Assembly (NCBI RefSeq): GCF_000428125.1 | Contig: NZ_KE386627.1 | Location: 259,375 to 323,374 of the forward strand | Source of the DNA: Bacteroides graminisolvens DSM 19988 = JCM 15093 | Lineage (GTDB): Bacteria > Bacteroidota > Bacteroidia > Bacteroidales > Bacteroidaceae | Direction: 5' to 3' | DNA: 64,000 bases | Part shown: positions 26,488 to 34,536 of the stretch, piece after piece | Position numbering within the stretch: the first letter of the stretch is position 1 | How the letters are laid out: every line of letters begins with the position of its first letter | Program-made: the position numbers and the translations under genes | The notes under the pieces: model-generated | Told to the model about the DNA's origin: nothing | Databases searched by the model: none | What the model saw: only the letters and a program-made list of their open reading frames with translations

Positions 26488-27735
26488 ATGGAGATTGTTT
26501 TGCTAACGGTCAACCTGGTGGTGCTGCTGGTGTTGCTTTTCCTTTTTATCGGACGCAGACAAACCAAACAGTGGGATGAACTGCAAACCGTCTTGCGTCA
26601 GCAGATGCAAGAAAACCGTGAAGAGCTAAACCGTAGCATTCGTGAGTTACGCATGGAAATAACGCAAACGTTGAGTGAAAACATTCGTCATTTGCAAGAT
26701 GCCATGTATCAGAATATGCGTGCTAACGGTGAGTTGCAGGCGCAAAAGTTCGATGAGCTGACCAAGCAGCAGGATAAGCTGGTGACTTCCACGGAAAAAA
26801 GACTCGATGATATGCGCGTGATGGTAGAGGAAAAGCTACAGAAAACATTGAACGAACGCATTGGTCAGTCGTTTGAAATCGTTCGTTCGCAGCTCGAAAA
26901 CGTGCAGAAAGGACTGGGCGAAATGCAATCGTTGGCGCAAGACGTTGGAGGCTTGAAGAAAGTACTGAGCAATGTGAAGATGCGCGGTACTTTCGGTGAA
27001 GTACAATTGGGGGCTTTGTTGGAGCAGATGTTGAGTCCGGAGCAATACGCCGTCAATGTGAAAACCAAAAAGAGTTCTACCGATTTTGTAGAGTATGCCA
27101 TCAAACTTCCCGGAAAGAATGATAACGAAGAGGTGGTGTACTTACCGGTCGATGCCAAATTTCCACAGGATATTTACGAACGCTATTATGATGCTTTTGA
27201 GGCCGGAGATGCCGTAGCGATGGATGCTTGCGGCAAACAGCTGGAGACTGTCATTAAGAAAATGGCTAAAGATATTCATGAGAAGTATGTTGATCCGCCT
27301 GCCACAACTGATTTTGCTATTATGTTTTTACCTTTTGAAAACATTTACGCTGAAGTGATTCGGCGAACGGCATTGGTAGAGACTCTGCAGAAGGAATATA
27401 AGATTGTGGTTACCGGTCCTACTACCCTGGGAGCCATACTAAATAGTTTGCAGATGGGTTTCCGTACGTTGGCTATTCAGAAGCGTACCAGTGAAGTGTG
27501 GAGCGTGTTGGGGGCTGTCAAAACAGAATTCGGAAAGTTTGGAGGCATGTTGCAAAAGGTTCAAAAGAACCTGCAAAATGCAGGAGACCAACTGGAAGAG
27601 GTAATGGGAAAACGAACACGCGCCATTGAACGTAGGTTGCGGCAAGTGGAGGAACTACCTCAAGATGAAAGTCGTAAAATTCTTCCTCTGGAAGCTTTTG
27701 ATGACGACGATGACGAGACAACGGAAAATCCTTAA
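26488..27735 (+). CDS. rmuC: DNA recombination protein RmuC homologue
   Basis: The gene encodes 415 residues from the ATG at 26488 (MEIVLLTVN); an upstream ATG at 26419 lies inside map and is rejected. It has an N-terminal membrane anchor (about 2-22), a long coiled coil (about 30-130) with many Glu, Gln and Arg, then the RmuC domain: RGTFGEVQLGALLEQML, VYLPVDAKFPQDIYERY, FLPFENIYAEVI, TGPTTLGAILNSLQMGFRTLAIQKR. RmuC limits inversions at short inverted repeats and may be a nuclease; it has a restriction-like fold. The tail is acidic (DDDDDE). It is co-transcribed with map and ends at a bidirectional terminator. Confidence 0.92.
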   Translation: MEIVLLTVNLVVLLVLLFLFIGRRQTKQWDELQTVLRQQMQENREELNRSIRELRMEITQTLSENIRHLQDAMYQNMRANGELQAQKFDELTKQQDKLVTSTEKRLDDMRVMVEEKLQKTLNERIGQSFEIVRSQLENVQKGLGEMQSLAQDVGGLKKVLSNVKMRGTFGEVQLGALLEQMLSPEQYAVNVKTKKSSTDFVEYAIKLPGKNDNEEVVYLPVDAKFPQDIYERYYDAFEAGDAVAMDACGKQLETVIKKMAKDIHEKYVDPPATTDFAIMFLPFENIYAEVIRRTALVETLQKEYKIVVTGPTTLGAILNSLQMGFRTLAIQKRTSEVWSVLGAVKTEFGKFGGMLQKVQKNLQNAGDQLEEVMGKRTRAIERRLRQVEELPQDESRKILPLEAFDDDDDETTENP

Positions 27736-27755
27736 TCAGCTACACAAACAAAATC

Positions 27756-27786
27756 GCCCCAAAAGTTCACCAGAGCTTTTGGGGCA
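27756..27786. terminator. Bidirectional terminator between rmuC and nhaA
   Basis: GCCCCAAAAG (27756-27765) pairs with CTTTTGGGGC (27776-27785), flanked by AAAAT before and AATTTG after. It serves both convergent genes. Confidence 0.8.
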
Positions 27787-27812
27787 ATTTGTTATTGATA
27801 ACATGCAGTTTA

Positions 27813-29165
27813 TTAATGTTTCAATTTTCTTTCATCATAGGCCAATGCCCAACGCAGGTAGAGAAATCCCAGCATACCCGCCACTAAAGTACCCAGAAGT
27901 ACACCGAACTTAGCTTGATTTAGCAGTACTGCCTGCCCGTCTCCAAAAGATAGATTTGTGATAAACAGGGAAACGGTAAAACCGATACCGCCCAGCAAGG
28001 ACACTCCCGCCGTTGTTTTCCAGGTCATACCCCTTGGCATGCCGGCAATGCCCGTTTTAACGGCAAGCCATGTGAATAGATATATACCGAAGAGTTTCCC
28101 GAAAAGCAATCCGGCTGCAATGGCCCAGGTTACATCTCCTATCAACTCCCCGCTTCCGCTAAACACCACACCGGCATTGGCAAAAGCAAATAAAGGCAAG
28201 ATCACAAAGTTTACTGCCAGGTGTAGGTTGTCTTCGAGTGATTGTAGCGGACTGATTACGCGGTCGGAAGCAGACTCCACCCGTTTCAGCATGGCGATTT
28301 GCCTGTTGGTAAGTACAATCTCATCTTCATTCGTTACCGGGAACATATTAATAGTACGCCGGATGCGTTCAATGTATTTTCCTACATCCAGACGTGGACG
28401 AGCGGGTATCACGAAGGCAAGCAATACGCCTGCAATGGTACTGTGTATGCCCGATTGCAAAAAGAGATACCAGATTACAATTCCAATCAGCATGAAGAAA
28501 GTCTTGTTGGTCGACACTCTTTTACCTATGAGGAACAACATCAGCAATAAAACGGCTGCCCAAGCTAAATATCCCAGACTTACGTGTTTGCTGTAGAATG
28601 CTGCTATCACCATGATGCCACCAATATCATCGACCACAGCAAAGGCGGTGAGGAATATCTTCAAACTCAGTGGCACTCGCTTTCCCAGCAAACTAAGTAC
28701 ACCCAGCGAAAAGGCGATGTCTGTTGCCATAGGAATAGCTAACCCGTGACCTGCATCGGTATTTGCCGGACAAATAAATGTGTAAATAGCCACCGGAACA
28801 ATCATTCCGCCACAGGCTGCAATGAAAGGTAACAATGCTTTGCGAACGGACGATAGCTCACCTACCAGTAATTCACGTTTAATTTCCAGTCCCACGGTCA
28901 GGAAGAAAACCGTCATCAATCCGTCGTTAATAAACTGATGCACCGTTAGGCTGTGACCATTGTGCGAAAACAGATTGAAATCACCAACCTGAAAATACAG
29001 TTGATGCGACAAGAACTCGTTGTAGGCAGGAGCGAAAGAGGAATTGGCAGCAACGGCAGCCAACAACGCCATCAGAAAGAGAAATGCACTAGCTACTATA
29101 TTCATGGGCACCGCAGCGCTCCACAAACGAATGGTTTTAAGAATTGATTTCAGAACTTTTTCCAT
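27813..29165 (-). CDS. nhaA: Na+/H+ antiporter NhaA
   Basis: The 450-residue inner-membrane protein has about 12 hydrophobic segments. It exchanges two protons for one sodium ion and controls pH and salt. The paired aspartates of the ion site lie in FAVVDDIGGIMVIAAFY, after ATDIAFSLGVL; FFLTVGLEIKREL and GIGFTVSLFITNLSF are family signatures. It is longer than E. coli NhaA (388) because of a cytoplasmic insertion around RLDVGKYIERIRRTINMFPVTNEDE ahead of the second half, which is common in Bacteroidetes. It lies 75 nt downstream of lepA with a hairpin between them. Confidence 0.95.
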   Translation of the reverse strand: MEKVLKSILKTIRLWSAAVPMNIVASAFLFLMALLAAVAANSSFAPAYNEFLSHQLYFQVGDFNLFSHNGHSLTVHQFINDGLMTVFFLTVGLEIKRELLVGELSSVRKALLPFIAACGGMIVPVAIYTFICPANTDAGHGLAIPMATDIAFSLGVLSLLGKRVPLSLKIFLTAFAVVDDIGGIMVIAAFYSKHVSLGYLAWAAVLLLMLFLIGKRVSTNKTFFMLIGIVIWYLFLQSGIHSTIAGVLLAFVIPARPRLDVGKYIERIRRTINMFPVTNEDEIVLTNRQIAMLKRVESASDRVISPLQSLEDNLHLAVNFVILPLFAFANAGVVFSGSGELIGDVTWAIAAGLLFGKLFGIYLFTWLAVKTGIAGMPRGMTWKTTAGVSLLGGIGFTVSLFITNLSFGDGQAVLLNQAKFGVLLGTLVAGMLGFLYLRWALAYDERKLKH

Positions 29166-29180
29166 ATAAATCTAAATTAT

Positions 29181-29232
29181 AAAGGGGTAACTTCGCTCAA
29201 AGCTCTGCGAACAAGTGCAGTTACCCCTTTTT
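29181..29232 (-). terminator. Hairpin between lepA and nhaA
   Basis: AAAGGGGTAAC (29181-29191) and GTTACCCCTTT (29220-29230) form an 11-bp stem just after the lepA stop. On the minus strand only TTTATAATT follows, so it may be an attenuator or processing hairpin rather than a full terminator. nhaA has no clear promoter of its own. Confidence 0.55.
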
Positions 29233-29240
29233 GTTTTTTA

Positions 29241-31022
29241 CTAATCGAGTTTCAGCACTGCCAAGAAGGCTTTCTGCGGAACTTCCACATTACCAATCTG
29301 TTTCATGCGCTTCTTACCCTTCTTTTGTTTCTCAAGCAATTTACGCTTACGACTGATGTCACCTCCATAACATTTAGCGGTAACATCTTTACGAACGGCT
29401 TTAATTGTTTCCCGGGAAATAATCTTGGAACCAATAGCTGCCTGAATAGCAATATCAAACTGCTGGCGCGGTATGAGTTCTTTGAGCTTTTCACACATTC
29501 GCTTGCCTAATTCGTAGGCATTATCAACGTGGGTCAGTGTTGACAAAGCATCAACCGGCTCGCTGTTGAGCAGAATGTCCATCTTGATCAGTTTGGATGG
29601 TCTGAATCCGTCGGTATGGTAATCAAAAGAAGCATATCCTTTGGAGATACTCTTCAGTTTATCATAGAAATCAATCACAATCTCTCCCAAAGGCATGTTA
29701 TAATGAATCTCTACCCGATTGCCCGAGATGTACTCTTGCTTAATCAGCTCTCCGCGCTTTCCAAGACAAAGGGTCATAATCGGTCCGATGTAATCCGTCG
29801 TGGTAATAACCGAAGCCTTGATGTAAGGTTCTTCAATACGGTCAATCAGTGTTGGGTCGGGCATACCTCCCGGGTTGTGTATTTCGGCCATGTTGCCCTG
29901 TTTGTCGTACACCTTGTATGACACGTTGGGAACAGTGGTAATCACATTCATATCGAACTCGCGGTCCAAACGTTCTTGAACAATTTCCATGTGGAGTAAG
30001 CCCAGAAATCCGCAACGGAAACCAAAGCCCAAAGCCAAAGAAGACTCCGGCTGGAAGGTAAGCGAGGCATCGTTGAGCTGTAATTTCTCTAAGGAGGCAC
30101 GCAAATCTTCAAAATCTTCGGCTTCAATGGGGTAAACGCCGGCAAAGACCATAGGCTTCACTTCTTCGAATCCTGAAATGCCCTTGCTGCAAGGACGTGC
30201 AATGTGGGTAATGGTATCACCTACTTTTACTTCTTTTGAAGTCTTTATTCCCGAAATAATATAACCTACATCGCCTGTGCGAAGCTCTTTCCGGGGTACC
30301 ATATCCATTTTTAGAACCCCAATTTCATCGGCCATGTATTCTTTTCCGGTATTGAAAAACTTCACTTTATCTCCCGTGCGAATTACACCGTTTGTAATTT
30401 TGAAGTAGGCAATGATGCCGCGAAACGAGTTGAATACAGAGTCGAAAATCAAGGCCTGTAGCGGTGCCTCTTCATCACCCACCGGACAAGGAATACGTTC
30501 AATGACGGCAGCCAGTATTTCTTCTATTCCCATACCGGTTTTACCCGACGCACGAATAATCTCTTCGCGTTTGCATCCCAGCAACTCAACTATTTCATCT
30601 TCCACTTCTTCGGGCATGGCACTGGCCATATCGCATTTGTTGATGATGGGAATGATTTCCAGGTCGTGCTCAATGGCCATGTAAAGGTTGGAAATGGTTT
30701 GCGCCTGAACTCCCTGCGAAGCGTCGACAATCAGCAAAGCTCCTTCACAAGCGGCAATGGAACGGGATACCTCGTAAGAAAAGTCTACGTGTCCCGGAGT
30801 ATCAATCAAGTTGAGAATATATTTTTCGCCATTATGCATATATTCCATCTGAATGGCATGACTTTTAATGGTGATGCCCCTCTCCTTTTCCAGGTCCATA
30901 TCGTCGAGCATCTGCCCTCCCGTAACCTGAATGGTTTTGGTGAATTCCAGCAAGCGGTCGGCCAATGTTGACTTACCGTGGTCTATATGAGCAATGATAC
31001 AAAAGTTTCGAATATTCTTCAT
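29241..31022 (-). CDS. lepA: Elongation factor 4 (LepA)
   Basis: The 593-residue translational GTPase acts on the ribosome in initiation quality control and back-translocation. It has G1 [10 protein letters not shown]2 [10 protein letters not shown]3 [20 protein letters not shown]4 NKCDM, then the EF-G-like domains ([30 protein letters not shown]) and the LepA-specific C-terminal domain ending [25 protein letters not shown]. The length equals that of other LepA proteins. TATCTTTG lies 28 nt upstream. Confidence 0.97.
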   Translation of the reverse strand: MKNIRNFCIIAHIDHGKSTLADRLLEFTKTIQVTGGQMLDDMDLEKERGITIKSHAIQMEYMHNGEKYILNLIDTPGHVDFSYEVSRSIAACEGALLIVDASQGVQAQTISNLYMAIEHDLEIIPIINKCDMASAMPEEVEDEIVELLGCKREEIIRASGKTGMGIEEILAAVIERIPCPVGDEEAPLQALIFDSVFNSFRGIIAYFKITNGVIRTGDKVKFFNTGKEYMADEIGVLKMDMVPRKELRTGDVGYIISGIKTSKEVKVGDTITHIARPCSKGISGFEEVKPMVFAGVYPIEAEDFEDLRASLEKLQLNDASLTFQPESSLALGFGFRCGFLGLLHMEIVQERLDREFDMNVITTVPNVSYKVYDKQGNMAEIHNPGGMPDPTLIDRIEEPYIKASVITTTDYIGPIMTLCLGKRGELIKQEYISGNRVEIHYNMPLGEIVIDFYDKLKSISKGYASFDYHTDGFRPSKLIKMDILLNSEPVDALSTLTHVDNAYELGKRMCEKLKELIPRQQFDIAIQAAIGSKIISRETIKAVRKDVTAKCYGGDISRKRKLLEKQKKGKKRMKQIGNVEVPQKAFLAVLKLD

Positions 31023-31050
31023 GTTGGATATTTAACTTTAATTTAGTGTG

Positions 31051-31058
31051 CAAAGATA
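31051..31058 (-). promoter_or_regulatory. -7 promoter box of lepA
   Basis: TATCTTTG on the minus strand matches TAnnTTTG, 28 nt before the lepA start. Confidence 0.65.
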
Positions 31059-31072
31059 CATAAAGGGAAGAA

Positions 31073-31124
31073 TAAAAAAAAGTGTACCTATCACATATCG
31101 TAATGTAACGGCACACTTTTTTTG
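31073..31124 (-). terminator. Terminator of the wHTH gene
   Basis: On the minus strand AAAAAAAGTGTGCC (31124-31111) pairs with GGTACACTTTTTTT (31087-31074); the loop holds about 22 nt and the T-run follows. It lies about 30 nt past the stop at 31154. Confidence 0.7.
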
Positions 31125-31153
31125 CATTTTATGTGTTTGCAGAAAGTTTCTCC

Positions 31154-31378
31154 TTACTTTAGTTTTGCAAACAGTTCTCCATCGACTTCAGAGGTCGAAA
31201 TCTTGTCTTCTCTCAACAACCATCCAAGACCCAAATAAAGGTCTTTATCCACTAGTTTAGTGGCTTTTTTTAGCTGTTTGGCTGTGAGTCCTTCGCTTTC
31301 ATTTAGCGCATTCCAGATTTTTCCGGCTGTTTCGCCTGCTTTTTCTTTTAACATTCTTCTAGAGTTTTGGTTAGACAT
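31154..31378 (-). CDS. Small winged helix-turn-helix protein (DUF2582-like)
   Basis: The gene encodes 74 residues from the ATG at 31378 (MSNQNSRRMLKEKAGETAGKIW); a TTG at 31423 lies in the promoter box and is rejected. The sequence AGKIWNALNESEGLTAKQLKKATKLVDKDLYLGLGWLLREDKI reads as a winged helix-turn-helix like the DUF2582 family found across Bacteroidetes. It is probably a DNA-binding protein, target unknown. It is a single gene with its own promoter and terminator. Confidence 0.8.
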   Translation of the reverse strand: MSNQNSRRMLKEKAGETAGKIWNALNESEGLTAKQLKKATKLVDKDLYLGLGWLLREDKISTSEVDGELFAKLK

Positions 31379-31420
31379 TCTTTTCAGTGAACTGGCAATC
31401 AATTCACTACGTAATGTTTG

Positions 31421-31428
31421 CAAATATA
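31421..31428 (-). promoter_or_regulatory. -7 promoter box of the wHTH gene
   Basis: TATATTTG on the minus strand matches TAnnTTTG, 42 nt before the ATG at 31378. Confidence 0.5.
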
Positions 31429-31464
31429 TATAAATTATATGTTTTACAACACAAAAAGCCGACT

Positions 31465-31929
31465 TTATTTTACTTTTTCAAGGTATTCGGCCCAAATACA
31501 GGCTGCTTCCTCAACCATTTTGACGCAAGGTCTTTTGGCATAGTATTGCTGTGTGCGCTCTTCGGGAGTCGATACAACCGGAGTTTGGGGCTTTAGCCCC
31601 AGCAATTCGGCACAGATTAGCGAACCGTTTCTCTTACGAAATTCGGCGGCCAGCTCTTGTACCAAAGCATAATTGGCTGCTTTTCCCTCACGATCACCGG
31701 CTACCACGCTCCCTTTTTCTAGTCCGGCTAAGATAAACATACCACAGGCAGCACCGCAGGTTTCACGCATGCGTCCTATTCCTCCTCCGAAGGAGGCCGA
31801 CATACGCAGGGCCTGTTCTTCGGTAAATCCGTACATATCGGCAAAAGCCGCCACGACAGACTGAGAGCAGTTGTAGCCGTTTTTAAACAGTTCAACTGCT
31901 CTTTCAATTCTTTTTTGCATTTCTTCCAT
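31465..31929 (-). CDS. C_GCAxxG_C_C family putative redox protein
   Basis: The 154-residue soluble protein carries the spaced cysteines that define the C_GCAxxG_C_C family: Cys in NGYNCSQSV (about 21), ETCGAACGMFILAG (the GCAxxG motif, here GAACGM), ICAELLG, RPCVKMVEEAACIW. The family is thought to be redox-active and is often fused or linked to metabolic or transport genes; the reaction is unknown. It starts 8 nt after xth and is the last gene of the mntH-xth unit, which hints at a role in metal or oxidative stress. Confidence 0.85.
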   Translation of the reverse strand: MEEMQKRIERAVELFKNGYNCSQSVVAAFADMYGFTEEQALRMSASFGGGIGRMRETCGAACGMFILAGLEKGSVVAGDREGKAANYALVQELAAEFRKRNGSLICAELLGLKPQTPVVSTPEERTQQYYAKRPCVKMVEEAACIWAEYLEKVK

Positions 31930-31937
31930 GTTTCAAA

Positions 31938-32699
31938 TTACACTATTTCGAGCATCATGGGGCAGTGGTCCGAGTGAACGGCATCTCCCAAGATGCGTGC
32001 TTCTTTCAGGTCTGGTTGCAGATTGGCGGTAACCATACAGTAATCAATACGCCATCCTTTATTCTTGGAGCGTGAGTTGAAACGATAGCTCCACCAGGTA
32101 TATTCTTGTTTCTGGGGGTACAGATGCCGGAAGGTGTCAATGTATCCATCGGCTAAAAATCGGGTCATCCATTCGCGCTCTTCGGGTAAGAAACCGCTAT
32201 TGGTTGCATTGCGCACCGGGTCGTGAATGTCAATGGGCTCGTGGCAAATGTTGTAGTCTCCGCAAAGAATGAGCTTGGGACGTTCCTTGCGCAGTTGGTT
32301 AACGTACTTTTGAAACGCTTCCAGCCAGATCATCTTAAAATCTTGCCGCTCATCACCACTGGTACCCGAAGGGTGGTACACGCTGACAACCGACAAGTCA
32401 CCAAAGTCGGCACGGATGAAACGCCCTTCGCGGTCGTACTCCTCCAGTCCCATGCCATACTCCACGTGGTCGGGTTCACGACGTGTTAAAATGGCCACTC
32501 CACTGTATCCTTTCTTTTCTGCCGAAAAAAGATACGCTTTGTAACCCAGCGCTTCAAATTCAGAAGCAGGATACTGATCGGGTTGCAGCTTGGTTTCCTG
32601 AAGGCAAAGCACATCGGGACTTTCTTGCTCCAGCCAGTTTGGCAGTCCTTTGCTTGCTGCGGCTCTCAGGCCGTTAACGTTGTATGTAATGATCTTCAT
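31938..32699 (-). CDS. xth: Exodeoxyribonuclease III
   Basis: The 253-residue enzyme of the exonuclease-endonuclease-phosphatase fold cuts DNA 5' of abasic sites and trims 3' blocked ends. Catalytic and metal residues are seen in ITYNVNGLRAA, DVLCLQETKL (Glu), VYHPSGT, LCGDYNICHEPIDIHD, GWRIDYCMV and HSDHCPM (Asp-His). The length is typical. It starts 3 nt after the mntH stop, so Mn uptake and base-excision repair are produced together. Confidence 0.95.
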   Translation of the reverse strand: MKIITYNVNGLRAAASKGLPNWLEQESPDVLCLQETKLQPDQYPASEFEALGYKAYLFSAEKKGYSGVAILTRREPDHVEYGMGLEEYDREGRFIRADFGDLSVVSVYHPSGTSGDERQDFKMIWLEAFQKYVNQLRKERPKLILCGDYNICHEPIDIHDPVRNATNSGFLPEEREWMTRFLADGYIDTFRHLYPQKQEYTWWSYRFNSRSKNKGWRIDYCMVTANLQPDLKEARILGDAVHSDHCPMMLEIV

Positions 32700-32702
32700 A
32701 AT

Positions 32703-33956
32703 CTATGAAAAAAGTAACATGATATTTAATATAGATACGATAACTGCAATACTGTAAAGCACAAAAGTACTCCAACGGCTATTCACATATTTACCCATCA
32801 CACGGGGCGAGGAAGTGAGTCCCACTTGCAGGAAAACGGTAAACGGCAACTGAATGCTCAGAATCATTTGCGAAATAATGAGCCCCTTGAACGGATCGCC
32901 AATGAAAAAGATAAGCAGCAGGGCCACACCGAGCGATAGCAATACACCTACCTGTGAATGGCTGTCTTTGATGTGGTATGGTTCGCCGAATATGCCCGAA
33001 AAAATAGAGCCCGCCGCCATACCGCTGGTAATGGTTGAAGAGATACCTGCCATGAGCAATGCCAAAGCAAATACCATGGCGGCATTATTACCTAAAAGCG
33101 GTTCCAATAAAGACTTTGCCTGTTGCAATTCTTCAACTTGTATGCCACTTTTAAAGAAGGTAGCTGCTGCCAGCAGAATCATAGCACTGTTGATGGCCCA
33201 TCCCACAATCATGGAGAAGAGTGTGTCAAACAGCTCATATTTCAACACTTTACGAATGGAGTTATCGTCTTTTTTATTGTATTCGTGACTTTGAATGACC
33301 TCCGAATGTAGGAACAAGTTATGAGGCATGACCACAGCTCCCAATACGCTCATAATGATAAGCATACTTCCTTTCGGAAAAGAGGGTGTTACCCACCCTG
33401 CGGTAGCGGCAGGCCAGTCAATTTCGACCAGAAATAATTCATAGATGAATGAAAGTCCGATAACGGATACAAAGGCGATAATGGAGCGTTCAATCTTTTT
33501 ATATGAATTGGTGAAAAGCATCAATACAACAAAGAGTGTGGTGAGTATGGCACCCCAGAGTATGGGGATGTCAAACAGCATTTCCAGAGCAATGGCTCCC
33601 CCCAGAATTTCGGCCAGCGAGGTGGAGATGGAGGCCAGCACGGCAGTGCCCAATATAGGGCGGGATATCCATTTGGGAGTGTATTGGGTGGCAGCTTCCG
33701 ACAAGCATAAGCCGGTTACAATGCCCAAGTGGGCTACGTTGTGCTGCAAAATAATCAACATAATGGTTGAGAGGGTTACTACCCATAACAGTGAATAGCC
33801 GAATTCGGAACCGGCAGCAAAGTTTGATGCCCAGTTGCCCGGGTCGATAAAACCTACCGTCACGAGTAGTCCCGGACCTATGTATCTGAAAATATCAAGA
33901 CCACCCAAATAACGCTTGTGGTCTTTCCGTTTTAAATCTTTTAAATAGTTCTTCAT
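32703..33956 (-). CDS. mntH: Nramp-family divalent metal transporter
   Basis: The 417-residue inner-membrane transporter has about 11 transmembrane helices. It imports Mn2+ (and Fe2+) with protons. The metal-binding DPGN in helix 1 (Asp38-Asn41) and AVVMPHNLFLHS in helix 6 are the canonical Nramp motifs, so this is not one of the Nramp-related Mg or Al transporters. The first gene of an operon with xth and a redox protein; a -7 box TATCTTTG is 17 nt upstream. Mn against Fe specificity cannot be settled from sequence. Confidence 0.93.
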   Translation of the reverse strand: MKNYLKDLKRKDHKRYLGGLDIFRYIGPGLLVTVGFIDPGNWASNFAAGSEFGYSLLWVVTLSTIMLIILQHNVAHLGIVTGLCLSEAATQYTPKWISRPILGTAVLASISTSLAEILGGAIALEMLFDIPILWGAILTTLFVVLMLFTNSYKKIERSIIAFVSVIGLSFIYELFLVEIDWPAATAGWVTPSFPKGSMLIIMSVLGAVVMPHNLFLHSEVIQSHEYNKKDDNSIRKVLKYELFDTLFSMIVGWAINSAMILLAAATFFKSGIQVEELQQAKSLLEPLLGNNAAMVFALALLMAGISSTITSGMAAGSIFSGIFGEPYHIKDSHSQVGVLLSLGVALLLIFFIGDPFKGLIISQMILSIQLPFTVFLQVGLTSSPRVMGKYVNSRWSTFVLYSIAVIVSILNIMLLFS

Positions 33957-33973
33957 ATTTTCATCTGTTTGTG

Positions 33974-33981
33974 CAAAGATA
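33974..33981 (-). promoter_or_regulatory. -7 promoter box of mntH
   Basis: TATCTTTG on the minus strand matches TAnnTTTG, 17 nt before the mntH start. Confidence 0.65.
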
Positions 33982-34132
33982 ATGTTTTAAAACAATTATT
34001 CTTGTTCATGGTTCAATTATAACGGTGCATTTTGGTGGTGTTTCGGTAGTAGCTAAAAATGGGTTTTGTTGAAGTAATGCTATACTTTAATGCATACTGT
34101 ATGTTTCCTTTTTTGATGGTTTACAAACTTCG

Positions 34133-34219
34133 TATACACCCGGGTGTATGGACCGTGTACACCCGGATCTACAAGTTGTGTAGATGGGGGTGTATAACTG
34201 TTGTACACCCGGGTGTACA
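34133..34219. repeat. Three evenly spaced palindromes forming one long hairpin
   Basis: Palindrome 1 (34134-34149) is ATACACCCGGGTGTAT. Palindrome 3 (34200-34221) is a perfect 22-bp palindrome with the same core TACACCCGGGTGTA. Between them 34156-34196 folds on itself: ATCTACA/TGTAGAT around a 5-nt loop, a 2-nt mismatch, then TACACCC/GGGTGTA. The centres are at 34141.5, 34176 and 34210.5, spaced 34.5 nt apart, so the whole block is also one inverted repeat about 34176. It has no coding frame of merit. Function unknown; it could be a cruciform-forming site, an operator array or a mobile-element end. Confidence 0.9.
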
Positions 34220-34322
34220 ACGATTTTGTTCACGTGCAAATCAATAGATTAAAACCGCCATTTTGTCTATATAATGCTTATTGATAATTACCTAAATGTG
34301 TAACGAATGATTTATAAAAACG

Positions 34323-34375
34323 GGTGTGACACTTGGTGATACTTGGTGATACTTTTTTTGAGCAAGTATCACACC
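34323..34375. repeat. Tandem 10-bp repeats inside an inverted repeat
   Basis: ACTTGGTGAT occurs twice in tandem (34331-34340, 34341-34350), followed by ACTTTTTTT. The block is bracketed by an inverted repeat, GGTGTGACACTT (34323-34334) and AAGTATCACACC (34364-34375), with one mismatch. The sequence from TTGGTGAT to the end of the T-run recurs exactly at 34407-34433. Confidence 0.88.
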
Positions 34376-34406
34376 TTAACAACTTGACTTTCAGCGCATT
34401 GCAAGG

Positions 34407-34433
34407 TTGGTGATACTTGGTGATACTTTTTTT
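34407..34433. repeat. Second copy of the GGTGAT tandem repeat
   Basis: A 27-bp direct copy of 34333-34359: TTGGTGATAC twice, then the T-run. It lies 74 bp from the first copy. The resulting iteron-like layout has no adjacent replication, integrase or toxin gene. Confidence 0.88.
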
Positions 34434-34468
34434 CATAACTTTTATGTAGCGAAACGACGGAAACGGAA

Positions 34469-34505
34469 ATACCCCAAAAGCCATTTTAATAGCCTTTGGG
34501 GTATT
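34469..34505 (-). terminator. Terminator of yebC
   Basis: ATACCCCAAAAG / CCTTTGGGGTAT arms (34470-34481 and 34493-34504) form a strong hairpin about 32 nt after the yebC stop. The minus-strand T-run is short (TATTT). Confidence 0.65.
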
Positions 34506-34536
34506 ATAAAAACCGGCAAAGTAAATGTATTGCTGA

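Larger units (their letters stand above)
33982..34468. other. Gene-free interval between mntH and yebC
   Basis: This is the only stretch over 300 bases without a credible gene. It holds the palindrome block (34133-34221) and two copies of the GGTGAT tandem repeat (34323-34433). Short open frames across it (for example 34059-34247 plus, 34278-34484 minus) run through the repeats and have no recognisable protein character. No plus-strand TAnnTTTG box with a downstream gene was seen. Confidence 0.7.

Noticed and set aside
26419..26488. Longer RmuC start at 26419
   Set aside because: It would overlap the end of map by 55 nt; the added residues are not hydrophobic-anchor-like, while MEIVLLTVN at 26488 begins the expected membrane helix.
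34059..34247. A 62-codon plus-strand frame across the palindromes
   Set aside because: The peptide repeats the palindrome (HPGV twice), and there is no promoter or family resemblance.
34133..34433. CRISPR array
   Set aside because: The repeats are palindromic or 10-bp tandem units without regular unique spacers, and no cas gene is in the window.
34278..34484. A 68-codon minus-strand frame across the GGTGAT repeats
   Set aside because: It derives from repeats and the yebC terminator; composition is not protein-like.
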